The notes beneath the pieces were generated by a model. It was not told the origin of the DNA. It worked only from the letters and a program-made list of their open reading frames with translations, and made no database searches. A stretch of DNA of 64,000 nucleotides from Paraspadella gotoi (lineage: Eukaryota > Chaetognatha): the NCBI GenBank assembly GCA_051294375.1, contig CM119266.1, positions 20,099,657 to 20,163,656 of the forward strand, written 5' to 3'. The position numbers and the translations under genes are program-made. Shown here one piece after another: positions 1 through 12,000 of this stretch (position 1 is its first letter; every line of letters starts with the position of its first letter).

Positions 1-581
1 CTAAGACTAAATCAATTCAATTCATTTATTAACAATAATCGAAATACCTTGTAAGCTTATTACCTTCGAATGACTAGATCATGCAAATCTTCCTTTTTCT
101 ATCCTGCAGTGCAGAGACTGTTCGATTCTAAAGACCGGTTTTTAACCGGTTTGAGTTTTTATTCGAGCTCAGAGTTTAAATTCTTGGCTTTTGCACAGTA
201 TTCGAAATTTAAGGTAGGCATATTTTTTGCGGGAGTTTAAAAAAGGGTCCGAGAACAGTTGATGACACAATACTAAATCCAAACGTGAATATCAAGTTTT
301 ATTAAGTAACATTTTATATTATTTATCGAATACGATAACTGGCGTTTTTTAAATTATAGTGATATTGATTATATTAGTATAATAAGTCACCTTATTATAT
401 ATTTTATCTAAAAAAATTTAAATAATTTAATCGTGGCAAAATTTAAAAAATTGAAAAAGCTTTATGGAATTTTTTTAAAAAATACTAAAATGACCAAGCC
501 CGAAATAAAATCTTTTGTTTTATTTATTGTTTCATGAAATTATTTCAGTCACGCGATTAGCTATTGATCAACATCGAAAAC

Positions 582-2216
582 ATGAAGCGGAAAACAGAAC
601 ATTTTGCAACTTTGTTCCTCTACTTTGTGGCCAATTTTTACCCGTCGATGCAAGAAATTCGATTCGACATCTGCGACGTATCAAAATCGTTTTCCACCGA
701 CGATCTTGCAAATAGCGGCATCACCCTTTTAATCTCTACAGGGTTAAGAAATAATTTCATCGAGAGCAGGAATCCTCGAGTTCTTTCCCACTGCAAAATT
801 GTCCTTTCGCTGGACTCTAGCAAAACCACCGAGATCAGCTTTCGGGAACCACCAAATAGAAAATTATTAACTGAATCCACCCGCTATTGCCTAAACTTTG
901 AATTAGAAAAGGCGGGTGTTCAAGTTCGGACGGAATCGTTGTCTTGTAATACCACCCAGCCATCCAAAAAAATACTGATTTATATCTTGGATACGGAAAA
1001 ATTGACCCTTCGAATTGATGAATCTGTGGCGGTGACGGACAAACTCGACTTCGAGATTTTAATTAAATCGCAGGATTACTCAATCGTTGAGCCGAAATAT
1101 GTGTACGCGACAAACAAATTACTATTCAAATGCGATTACGAAAACAATGATTATCTCTCTCCAAATCTATTTAAGGGAGACATAGATTTGACCGCCAACT
1201 TGGTTAATCGAGAGTACCGTCATTCATTGGCTGGCGATACTCCTAAAAACGCGTCTGGTCGTTATGATTGTACCTGGGGCTCCTCCGCCTCAGATCGTCG
1301 TCCACTTACCTCCTTCTATGCCGTGGTGTACTCCACCCGAGTAATTTGCGAAGTTCAGGAGCGCAATGATGTTTCAAATCTCCTTTTGACCAGAAACGAA
1401 AGTAGAGGCTCTGAAATCCAACTCGTCGTTCCGGAAGGAACGAGTCTTTCGAATTATCGTATGTTGTGTTCGCTCGCCTTCGGCGGGACCGAAGAGTCGT
1501 CAAAAGCAGCCACACTTGATTGGGAACCACCACTCGGCTATAACGGTCCGGAGCAACCCTTTCCTGAGACACATACCTCGAACGCTGACCTCAAATCGCG
1601 CGGACTACTTCACTCGATCACAGTCAACGGTTCCGTTACTTATAAGTGCCAGTTGACGACGAATGTCTCGATTGATGGCGGAAAACCTCAACCCTGTACA
1701 ATTCGTTTTGTCACCGAGAGGGTGCTGGAAGAAGAGGAGCGGTCAAGATCTGCCGGATTGTGGTGGATCACAATCATTGTAGCTATCGTAGTCATTATCA
1801 TCGTCGTTGTAGTTGTGGTGTGCGTTAAGGTACGATCACGGAAATCCAAAGATGGCCGGACGCCGGTCATATCCGAAACTAAGTCAGAGGCAACTTTCGA
1901 CGACGTGTCTATCGACACTCGAGAAGTGGATTTGAACGACAAAGCCAGCGCTGCGGACGACAACCCATCGGTCAGTCCCATTGAAAACATTCCCGATGTT
2001 GCTGTAGTCACACCCTCACCCGATGTGACCACGCCGACGACCACGATTGATCCACCAACGGACATCGAGGATAACGACGCGAAAGTTGTTTACGCCAACG
2101 CTGCTTTGGATTCCGTGGCCGAAAAATCGAAAGAAACGATCGGCAAAAAAGACGAAAATCCGTACTATGACGTCGTCGCCGACGGAGGAAACGAAATTTT
2201 GGAGGAAACCGTTTGA
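582..2216 (+). CDS. Single-pass type I membrane protein, orphan receptor-like (intronless)
   Basis: I do not recognise the family. The open frame extends upstream to 564, but the first ATG at 582 is followed by a short basic stretch and a hydrophobic run (LFLYFVANFY), a plausible signal peptide, giving 544 residues. The ectodomain (about 370 residues) has ten cysteines, spaced like several beta-sandwich or Ig-like modules, and several N-x-S/T sites. A very hydrophobic helix at about residues 393-414 is followed by a basic stop-transfer stretch (VKVRSRKSK) and an acidic tail of about 130 residues. The tail contains VVYANA near residue 501 (a Y-x-N motif of the Grb2-SH2 type) and NPYY near 525 (an NPxY motif, used in endocytosis or PTB binding). 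A 3' splice-like sequence ends at about 548, so the 5' UTR may be spliced or trans-spliced. AATAAA occurs at 2219-2224 and, better placed, at 2343-2348. A surface receptor or adhesion role is inference. Confidence 0.7.
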   Translation: MKRKTEHFATLFLYFVANFYPSMQEIRFDICDVSKSFSTDDLANSGITLLISTGLRNNFIESRNPRVLSHCKIVLSLDSSKTTEISFREPPNRKLLTESTRYCLNFELEKAGVQVRTESLSCNTTQPSKKILIYILDTEKLTLRIDESVAVTDKLDFEILIKSQDYSIVEPKYVYATNKLLFKCDYENNDYLSPNLFKGDIDLTANLVNREYRHSLAGDTPKNASGRYDCTWGSSASDRRPLTSFYAVVYSTRVICEVQERNDVSNLLLTRNESRGSEIQLVVPEGTSLSNYRMLCSLAFGGTEESSKAATLDWEPPLGYNGPEQPFPETHTSNADLKSRGLLHSITVNGSVTYKCQLTTNVSIDGGKPQPCTIRFVTERVLEEEERSRSAGLWWITIIVAIVVIIIVVVVVVCVKVRSRKSKDGRTPVISETKSEATFDDVSIDTREVDLNDKASAADDNPSVSPIENIPDVAVVTPSPDVTTPTTTIDPPTDIEDNDAKVVYANAALDSVAEKSKETIGKKDENPYYDVVADGGNEILEETV

Positions 2217-2224
2217 AAAATAAA

Positions 2225-2958
2225 GTTATTCACATGGAACGAGACCGATAGAACGCGATCTTGTCAGACCTGTATTTAGTTATTTTCAAGAATCACGTGT
2301 ATGGCAATGTATGTATTGGTTCCTATTATGACTACTATTGTTAATAAATTCGATTATTCATTCTTCTAAAACTTAGCTACGTAATTATGGATAAGGCTGA
2401 ATAACGGTAGACGCAACTTTAAAGTTTAAGACTATAACAAGCCTAAGAGTAAGACTAATAAGACTATTGGCTAATGGCTATGTCTGCTCAATAAACGATT
2501 GCCGTTGTGGGTCGACGACCCCCTCTCTCGGTCACTTCACGAGGCTCTTTGATTTGACTTTTGTTTTTAAAAGTTTAACTGCCAAAGGCGACGCAGGGAG
2601 CGAAGAAAAGATAGAATGTTTTGTACAATGTACATTTATAATATGTATTTCCAAATACTTTTATTATTAACAATTGAATTAGAATTAGAGATTGTTACCA
2701 CCACTATTTAGCTTCCACGTTGCCGGATATTAGAAATAGACAAAATATTCAAAATAGATTGGTTAAAAACAAGAAGTAATCAACATGGGTCATAGAAAAT
2801 AGACTCAACCAAAAAAATCTTAAAAGCATAAGGATCGTCGCAATCGCATAAGAAAAATCTGCATTAACGACAAATTTTGATACTAAAAAAAATAAAATTT
2901 GAGAAAAGAAAATTAATTTATAAATAGAAAGAAAATTATATTTTATAAATTATAAATC
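2225..2958. other. AT-rich intergenic DNA
   Basis: This stretch lies beyond the receptor gene and holds its likely poly(A) signal at 2343-2348. I see no coding exon or recognisable RNA gene in it. It ends at the left inverted arm of the next repeat element. Confidence 0.5.
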
Positions 2959-3060
2959 TTAGGAATTGTTTATTGTTTGCCAATACAACGATTTTTATTT
3001 ACATAGTACATGTTTCGACTCTGTTGATTCGAGTCTTCAAAAATGCTCTACACATTAATT

Positions 3061-3096
<36 letters not shown>

Positions 3097-3866
3097 AAGA
3101 GAGAGGAGAGAGAGTGGAACACCCAATGCCACCCCAACCGCACGGTGATTCCCCTGTCCCAACTCAACGGGTCAGGCGGAGGCCTCCCGGCAGGCAATGG
3201 ACGTCCGATACCTCTCCCGAACCTGTAGCAACTTGGCGTGACTCTCTGAACGCCAAGCGCCGCCCAAAACGACGGCTACAGGAGGAGGGAGAGGAGTCTG
3301 TATCTCCTGCACCAAAACAGGCAAGAACAGGCAACTGCCCACCTCACCGTCAGGTGAGAGGAGGGCCTTCGGCAGGCTTATCAGGCCAAAGAGATATTAG
3401 AGTGGCACTTGGTATTTTCCCAGCCGGGTCTTTACCTGACCCCATGATATCCCACTCTACAAGAATATCATCTCAGTCTATGACAAGCCAATGACCCGAT
3501 CATATCGTCAGCGTCCCACCTTTGTCCACCCGGGGGGGCCAGCTCATTTTGAGCTCTTTCTTCTCTTATATATATTTCACTTAACTATTAACTTATCTAT
3601 CCCTCACCACCTATTCCTCCATTTCATTTTTCATCATTATTACTTATTTAACTTTTGTTAATTCAAAATCTCAGCTTATTTCTAAGTTTTTCTAAATTAT
3701 TCTTTGTTGTACATTGTCAAATGTAATTATTTCTCTCTCTCTCTCTCTCTCTTTCACTTTTCACCATTTCAAAATTATCTTCTTCTCTGTTCTTACCTTC
3801 ACCTGTCCTCTCATCTGGCCACTGTCCTTTACTCAGCCCTTTGTTGAAACTCTCCCTCAATCTCTC

Positions 3867-3900
<34 letters not shown>

Positions 3901-4023
3901 ACTTAATGTGTAGAGCATTTTTGATAATGTTTTTCAAAGCTGATGAAGACTCGATCAACAGAGTCGAAACATGTACTATGTAAATAAAAATCGTTGTATT
4001 GGCAAACAATAAACAATTCCTAA
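2959..4023. mobile_element. 1.07-kb element with long near-identical inverted ends and hairpin motif
   Basis: The left arm (2959-3055) and right arm (about 3904-4023) are near-identical inverted copies; both begin, read inwards, with TTAGGAATTGTTTATTG. The right arm carries about 25 extra bases, so the left arm looks like a deleted version. Each arm holds a hairpin of the form GAAGACTC-loop-GAGTCGAAACATGT. Just inside each arm lies an (AG)n or (CT)n tract (3061-3116 and 3860-3900). The core contains a degraded open frame, about 3114-3494 (+), proline- and arginine-rich and ending at a stop, which may be a relic gag-like ORF. Retroelement tails in head-to-head arrangement are a possible explanation (Penelope-like elements have such ends), but no reverse transcriptase is present. 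Confidence 0.6.
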
Positions 4024-5337
4024 TATTCACTTAGCAACGAATAGAGAGAAAATAATACAAATTATTAAAATCAAAGTTTCTTAAAAAAAGCGGAAAAAAA
4101 AACAAACAAAATTTTCATTGTCAAGCCCCTGTGAAAAAAAAAACGAAATAAAAACGCGATGTTGCGATAGCAAAATGATAACATGCACGAATGCGATTAT
4201 AATTTTATAAGTTCAATCCTATTTCAATTTTTTTTAATAAAAACGCAGAGAGAGAGAGAGAGAAAAAAAAAAGAAATCAAAAGGCAGCAGCAGAAGCAGC
4301 AGGAGAAAAGAAAGAAAAAGAGAGAGCCTTTGCAGAGCCAGCTGCAGACTCAAAAGGCAGCAGCAGAAGCAGCAGGAGAAAGAGAAAAAGAATAAGCCCC
4401 TGCAGAGCCAGCTGCAGACTCGTTTTTTTCCCTATGAATCGTGACTAGGGAAAAGAGAGAGGGAGAGAGACATGTAATTAAAAGAGGAAAGAGAGAGAGA
4501 AAGAAATATAAAAATAAAAGAGAGAAAATTGTTGTTTTGATAAAACGTAACAAAACATATTTAATAAGTGTCCTGACTCAATTTTAAGCACATCGATGAT
4601 GAGAAGCTGTATACAAATTTTCAGCTTCATACACCCAAATTTAATCATAAAAAAGTGCGATCTATAATTTGGAACGCCAACGACGACAACTTATGTCCCA
4701 CTTATGTGCAAAACCACAGCAATATCGCAAAGCGATTGCGACGATAAAAAATCTTCTGAGACGTATGATTGTGATTAATAATTGGGAAATCACTAAACAA
4801 ATTTAATTAAAGGTGAACAAAGTAATTAAAGTAAATTAAATTTAGAATTAGTACAGTAATTACTGAAAGTAAACCTGCAAATTTTTTGAATCATGAAATC
4901 GAAAATGGTGACAAAAGATTTTATGAATTTCTTTATTAATCATAGGTTAATCATAAGGAGATAATTAATGGCATAAATTGTGGAAAACGGATAGAATGAT
5001 TGGATAGTGGATGGATACTCTTATTGAGGGGCATTTACACTTTTTTACTTTTCGCCAACAAAAATCCCAAAAACGGTCACAAGACTTTCAGTAGTGACAG
5101 TCCATAAAGGGACAGTTTCAACTGCTCTCGATGTAATTGTTCACTACTACTGATTGATTTCTATCCCGCCTCGATTTATGATGGGGATCGCGGAATGAAG
5201 CACTAAATCCTGCCGCGGATCCCCCCAAAAATATCCTTGTAGTAAATTAAGGTTAAGATTAGGTTAAGGAATTTAGGAACAGAAATGGACCGCTTTTGGA
5301 TAAGAGAGCCCGAAAAAAAACATAAATTTGAAAGATG
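4024..5337. other. Intergenic DNA with a 73-bp tandem duplication
   Basis: Two tandem units rich in GCAGCAG and AGAAA lie at 4278-4350 and 4351-4421; each ends in a GCAGAGCCAGCTGCAGACTC-type segment. Purine tracts lie on both sides. Bases 5161-5330 resemble 11600-11755, which share an AGATTAAGGTTAA-type stretch and a GAAATTGG-CGTTTTTGGA-like stretch, so they form a second low-copy repeat family. I see no gene here. Confidence 0.5.
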
Positions 5338-5342
5338 ATGCT

Positions 5343-6074
5343 ATGGCAACAGCCGGGTTGCCTGTGATGCCCATTGGGATGGGGCATCTCACTGTTGGCT
5401 TTGGGGCTTCCGACCCTCAGTGACGCCTCCAGTCACTGGCGCGGTTACCCAGGACGGTCTCCGCTTTGCCACACGCAGAGGGAAGTCATTAGGACTGTGG
5501 ATGGAACACTACGCCTGGGATGGTGTGTTCCCCCTCTGAGCCAATGGATTTGGCTGCCGGATGGTGGACGTGAGGCGGTGTGAATATACCACCACAGGAT
5601 CCCGGGCCAAGCATCACTCATGGTTCCTCAGCCTGAGAGGTGTCTGACAAGACTGTTACCATAGTGGAGGAGAGAGAGCGCGAGTTGTGGGGGCATAGGG
5701 TTTGTCGTAGCGTACCCAGGGGCATAGGCGTTTGTCGTAGCGTACCGAAGTCGGCAGGGCATAGGCGTTTGTCGTAGTGTACCCTGAGAAGGTTGCGTGT
5801 TCGATAGTAGGGCTCACCACTTATGGCAACAGCCGGGTTGCCTGTGATGCCCATTGGGATGGGGCATCTCACTGTTGGCTTTGGGGGCTTCCGACCCTCA
5901 GTGAGCCTCCAGTCACTGGCGCGGTTACCCTAGGACGGTCTCGCTTTGCCAACGCAGAGGGAAGTCATTAGGACTGTGGATGGAAACCTACGCCTGGGAT
6001 GGTGTGTTCCCCTCTGAGCCAATGGATTTGGCTGACGGATGGTGGACGTGAGGCGGTGTGAATATACCGCCACA
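5343..6074. mobile_element. Miniature LTR-like element (family A) with 5-bp target duplication
   Basis: Two direct repeats of 254 and 253 bp (5343-5596 and 5822-6074) begin ATGGCAACAG and end CCACA. They enclose a 225-bp interior with no coding capacity. The whole is flanked by ATGCT at 5338-5342 and 6075-6079, a convincing target-site duplication. The interior holds about three imperfect copies of a GGCATAGGCGTTTGTCGTAG unit (5691-5785). Single repeats at 24715-24968 (inverted) and about 37348-37594, and a fragment at about 21826-21888, behave like solo LTRs. No primer-binding site or polypurine tract is clear, so the LTR label rests on the direct repeats, the target duplication and the solo copies. 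The repeat contains short hairpins (GGCAAC-GTTGCC, GATGCCC-GGGCATC). Confidence 0.7.
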
Positions 6075-6085
6075 ATGCTTCATAT

Positions 6086-9000
6086 TTACACTCTCACCCC
6101 TTCCACATGGGTTACGAGAGTGACAGAGACGTCGTGGAGAGGTATGCCGCTTGGCGGTCCCCCGAGATAAACGTCGCCTGCCGCCGCTTGCAATTCGGCG
6201 ATTGTGAGTTTTTGAGCTCTCGCGTCGACGTTCGGGACGTTGGCAACACCGCCGCTGCCCAAAGAATTTTCGCCGTATTGGTTATCGTCGGCGTCTTGGT
6301 TAGGGAGTCGTAAGGTGGCGTTGGAGAGATCGCCTCGCCCTCGACGATTGCATCGATTCTTGCAAGAGGAAGGAACAAAGGTACGGACGAAGCATTGCCG
6401 AAATTGAGTGAAGAACAAAAGGTAAATTGGAAAGTTCGTGGAAGAGTTCACCACCAAAAGTAAATCGGTGAATTCGCGCACTCCTTTTTCGAAGTTGGAG
6501 CCGTCTGCGTACTTAGGACCTTCGAGAGAGTCATATTTACATTTAATCTTGTAAAGTATGCGTTTTTAGTAACTTAAAACTAAAAAAAATTATCCCACCC
6601 GTACCCCGCGTTACATTCTATTCTAGGTTTAAAACTTGAGAATGTGCATTCATGTGCAATTGTGCATGTGAATGTAGAGTCTTGTGAAAAAAAAACCAAA
6701 AAAAAAAAAAAAACGCGTCACTATGTATCAGCCCTAATAAGTCACCATGTATTCTTTGATTTCGATTTTCAAGGCAATTAAAAAATAGGAAGAAGCAATG
6801 TCAATGATTGTAAATCTTAACAAAATTCGATTTACCTAGATCGCGTTTGGAATACTCAAGTTTAAAAAATATTTACTCTTAAAGCACGGATTCTGATAAA
6901 ATTTATTGATCTCATGTTTTAAAATATTCGTATGAAGAGTCTGGAATTTAAAGTTAAAATTGGCCCTTTTTTCTTTTTTTATCTTTTCCACAGGATTGTA
7001 TTACGTCACTACAGGTATTTTAAGGCTTGAGCGTCAAATTGTTCCATATTATTCTCGGGCCACCGAAATTTCTAATTATTTTTATCAAAAAATATTGGCT
7101 TCTTTTTTTGAGTAGTTTTTAGTTGCTCCGCGAGTACTCACGGAGCAACTCTATAAGTCACGTTTCGGTCGGTCGGTCGGTCTCACGTTAAAAATATACA
7201 TAATTTGATTATAGTTATTTGTTGAGACAGAAAAAACCTCAAATCTAAGGGACTGCTAGTGCCGCCTTCAGGAAATCCTAAAACTTTAAAGAATAAAAGA
7301 CAGAATTCCGATGCAGTGCGTGTCATAAATATACAGGCTAAGAAAGTTATAGTAGTCATGTAGTGATGTCATGTCGCGTCACGAAAAATACACTGTGGCG
7401 TAACACATTGGATGAACCGATCTTGTTTATTTTTTATAAATTAAATTTTGTCTGAGTTGTTAGCAGATTAGCAAACAAATTTTATGCTGTCATAACATCT
7501 TTTTATTACTGATACTTACCAATAATCAAACTGATGAGGGCGTCAGGCGTAATGCAAACAAGGAATATGACGAGAACAACGATGAGCATCATAGTGATGC
7601 GATTTTTCTTTCCCTAAAGCGCATTAGTCATTTTATTTGACGTGACACGGATTAATATATAGGAAAAAGAAGGGAAGAAAAAAGAAAAAGAGATACTTAT
7701 GACAAATGAAAACTGGACCATGATGTTCTAAAATAGGCATACGTGAAAATGATCCATTTTAATGGCCCCTTTACGATCCACCTCACTTTTTTTCTAACTC
7801 TTCTCTTCGCTTTTCCGCTATATAATTTTCTTTGATGAATTACCGCAGGTTTTCACGCGAAGAAAAAAAAAGTTTTTAGTCGCGTAACATAGGGGCAGCC
7901 GAACTCAGTGGGGTAGGTAAAAAATTTTAAGTTAATATCATAAGTTGGGGAACTACTTGAGGCGACTTACCACCGGTCGTTTTTTATGTATAAGTTTCAT
8001 TTCGTGTTTAATTCATTTACTATTCTATGTTTAATTTTTTATCTAACAGTAAAATTGGCGAAAAAAGACCATTTTAGGCATGTTTTGATCGAATTTTTAA
8101 AAAAATTTACATCTTAAGAAATCCCTATTAATGGTCTAATCAATGGCGTATCTGAATTATCGTAATGTGTAACTTCTGAGTAATGATTTTTTATTTATTT
8201 TTTTAATTGTAAATCTTAAGTTTTCTTTATACAATTCGTCCATTTAGAAAAAAATGCTGTCTGAGCATATTCTTGACTGTCTTGAATAATTATTCCCAGA
8301 TAATTTTTAATTTAATGGTGTGAATGAATTTTAATAATTTTAAGTAATTAATGAGTAATTAATTTATAATGATTTTCTTTTTTTTTAAAGATTCAGTTTT
8401 TTACTGAAGATGAAATTGGATGACCATTAAAGAAAGCTTGTTTTACATAAGTAAATATCAAATTAATCTCATGAAATTAAAATATAATAAACGTCAAGTA
8501 CTTTGAGGAAAGAAAATTTAAAAAATATTTATTCAATGAGAAATAGTACGAATTTTTTTGGTGTCACTCGCGAACGGACACGGGGTACATAGAATTCCAC
8601 TTATTCGAGTTGCGCATCAAACTAACTTTCCTGATTGGTCGACAATTAGGCATGCTGTCTACGTCTCGTTACTTTTTTTTTTTGTTTACCTTGGCCGCTG
8701 TGCGTCCTTTAATTCGATCTTTCCTTAATCCTTTAATGATGAAGACGTTGAGAAAGAAAAGTATGCAGAAAGGAACGATGGAACGTAAAAAGCTCTGGCA
8801 CCAACTGAACGCGATGAAAAACGTCGCGTTATGACCAAAGGAAGTTAATTCTGTAGCGGAAAAGAAATTCTATTAATTAAGGAAGTTAATTCTATTAATT
8901 AATTATATTAATTCTATTATTTCTATTAATTAAGGAAGTTAATTCTGTAGCGGAAAAGAGATTCTATTAATTACTTTCTATAAAATGACGTTACACAGTG

Positions 9001-12000
9001 ATATACACTTCCATTATCCATATGATATCACCATTTGGTTTGTCTTTATTCAAAGGAGCACATGATGTTAATTTTGAACACCATTTTAAAGAATTTGGCC
9101 TGCGTTTTTATTGTATTACTAGTTGCGTGTCTGTCTGTCTGTAAGACACTTGTGTGTCTGTCGGTCTGTCTGTAAGTCGGTCTTTCCGTCGGTATGTCCC
9201 ACTTACGTTTTAAATGCTTCTAACTCTGGTAAATTTTTATTAATTAAGTTCATATTTGATATGAATGTAAGGTACCATAAAACATTTTTTGTTTATCTAT
9301 CATGCTTGTGCTTGTCAGGGATATTCGGTTATTTTCATTTCCAATTCCATAAACATAAAATAATTATAAGACTTACCAACATCTGGATATTCGGTGATAA
9401 GAGAATTAAACTCAGCGGGAGAACCTTCCAACTCGGTAATATTTTTTGTCACTATAACTGAAATAAAGAATGGAGGTATTGACAATTGAGGGTTTAACTT
9501 TCAACGACTGCATTTATAAGAAAATATGTATAATTTTTTAAATTTAAATTTATTTTAATTTATAAAATAAAAAAAAAGTGGATCCACGGATTGTTTGAAT
9601 AGAACCAGTTGTTTAATAATAATAATTAATATAACAATAATAATAATAATATTTAATAATTGAGATATATTTACGCGTTCTTTCTGCTCAGGATGAATGC
9701 CGAGTAAAAATGGCTTTGTGGCGGTCATAATAGATGAAATAACAAGTCGGGGAATAATAGAATGTACAATGTAAGAGGAAAATATTAAGCCTTGACTCTT
9801 TCTATCTCTTTTTAAACGTTCCCTCAATATCCCTCAATATTTTTTAATTTCAATTTAAAACGGACATGTTTCGGCTTGTAAATTTTTAGGCTTTCATCGG
9901 CGTTAACAGTTTGTGAGTGATTTTTGTGAGTGAGTTATTTTTCGTTTAAAATTTTATGAAATGTGTTTTGCCCGGAAGAAACTCTGTTTTTACGAGTTTC
10001 TATTATAAACAAGTTAAAAAAGAACCATTACAGTGTAGCTCCGCTCTTGTACGGTATAAAGTTATTAAAACTTAAAAAGTTCTAAATCAAAAAATCTATA
10101 ATTAAATAATAAAAGTTATATACTAAAAAATTTGAGAATTTAAGCAAAAAAAATCTTGTACATACTACATAGTAAACTGATAAGTATATATTGTTCACGT
10201 CACCCTATTCACAACATGATTATATGTTTATTGTTTAACATATTCTTTTTAAATTATACAAATATGATATATAATCCATTGATTTACCAGTGTGATATCG
10301 AAATCCATAGGGAATAGCCGCCATAGTCATGGTGCCGAAGACAACCACTGACACAACTCTCGCGCGAAATATGGTGCAGTAGTTTTTAGCCAGATGTGGG
10401 TAGCAAACTGATACGAAACTGGAATAAAAAAAATATAGTTATCGTCAGTCGTCATATTATCAAGTTTAAGCAAACAACGTGGGATCTGCCTAAGATAATT
10501 TAAATACATAGAATTAGCTAAGCAGATCATGTATCATGATAAACGTTAAAATATATTTTCGATTCATAATAAAAGTGAAAATAAGGAAATGATTTAAGTA
10601 CATGGTGACAATTTTATAAGCGCCGGTAGAAATATGCTGTCATTTGCAAACCAGTGGTTATTTCATTGATTTTTAAAATTAGTTGAGTAGAACATATTAA
10701 AGTCATTTATGTGTTTAAATTTTATATTGATCAGTTAAGATATGCCTTGGCAATGAGTGGAGAAAGTTGGCTTGTAAAATCGGGTTTCATTTTCTAACTC
10801 ACTTTTTTAGATTCAATTTTTTTTCTTACCTTCAGTAAGTTTTCTGAAGAAATTTAAAATAAAATAATATTAATATTATTATCTTCTGAAAGCCCTTTCA
10901 AATCTAAAGAGAATGACATACTTGCAAATACTGTAGTATAAAATTTAACCGGCCCAGCTTTAATTTAATTAGGATACTCAAAAACAAGACATATTTCCAA
11001 AAATCAATAGCTGGAGGGTAAATTTAAGATTTTTATCAATTGTGATTGGCTATCCTAAATCTCTTAAATTCAGGCTCTTTCATGATACTTATATAAATAA
11101 TAATATTTTATGTTATAATAATTTAATCAGGTCATATATTTTCAAAAAAGATTTGAAATTTTAGATAATTAACTTTTGACTCTCTTAATTGAACCAAGGC
11201 TGGGCAGCTTAATTTTTATGTTAGAGCTTTCATAAGTATATCATTCTTTTCATTTTTTTAAGGGCTTTCTGAGGATATTAATATTGTTAATATCTTAATA
11301 AATACTTTGTTTAAAAAAGAGCTAAAAGTTGAAAAAAAAATTGAAATTAAAAACAGTGAGTTAGAAAATGAAACCCGATTTTACAAGCCAACTTTCTCCA
11401 CTCATTGCCAAGGCATATCTTAACTGATCAATATAAAATTTGAACACATAAATACTTTAATATGTTCTACTTAACTAATTTTTAAAATCAATGAAATAAC
11501 CACTGGTTTGCAAATGACAGCGTATTTTTACCGGCGCTTGTAAAATTGTCACCATGTATATTATCAATTGCAGTACCCAATGCACACTTCCGGCCTAGTA
11601 CTCGGGTTCACCCCGCATTGATCCCTCATTCTTTGAGTGAAGCCGCAATTAGGTTACAAGTTTGGTAGCAGATTAAGGTTAAATCTTAGGATTACAATTA
11701 GTTTCAGGGTTTATGGTACAGAAATTGGGGCGTTTTTGGAAGAAAAGAGCCAATGATTTAATGATTAGAGATGATCTAAATAATTTACCGACAAGATATA
11801 TACTAAAATAGGGGGTTAAGATTTTACCTCTTTCATTCTCAAGGAAAATGTTTACAATATCTTACCGTTCGATTCCAATGAAAACCGTGAGCCATGATGT
11901 AATGCAGACTGAAGCGTTCATGACGTAATGACTGCAAAATAAAAATGAAAATTAATTAGTCAAGTAATACAATCACTTTTGTTTTTTTATGTCATAAATA

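Noticed and set aside
3940-3985. Functional hammerhead ribozyme
   Set aside because: The core has an extra A before stem II and the flanks do not pair to form stem I. Kept only as a hammerhead-like motif in the findings.
6107-6313. Plus-strand ORF opposite the GPCR tail
   Set aside because: It overlaps the TM7/C-tail exon of the GPCR on the other strand, whose frame is supported by splice phase and family motifs.
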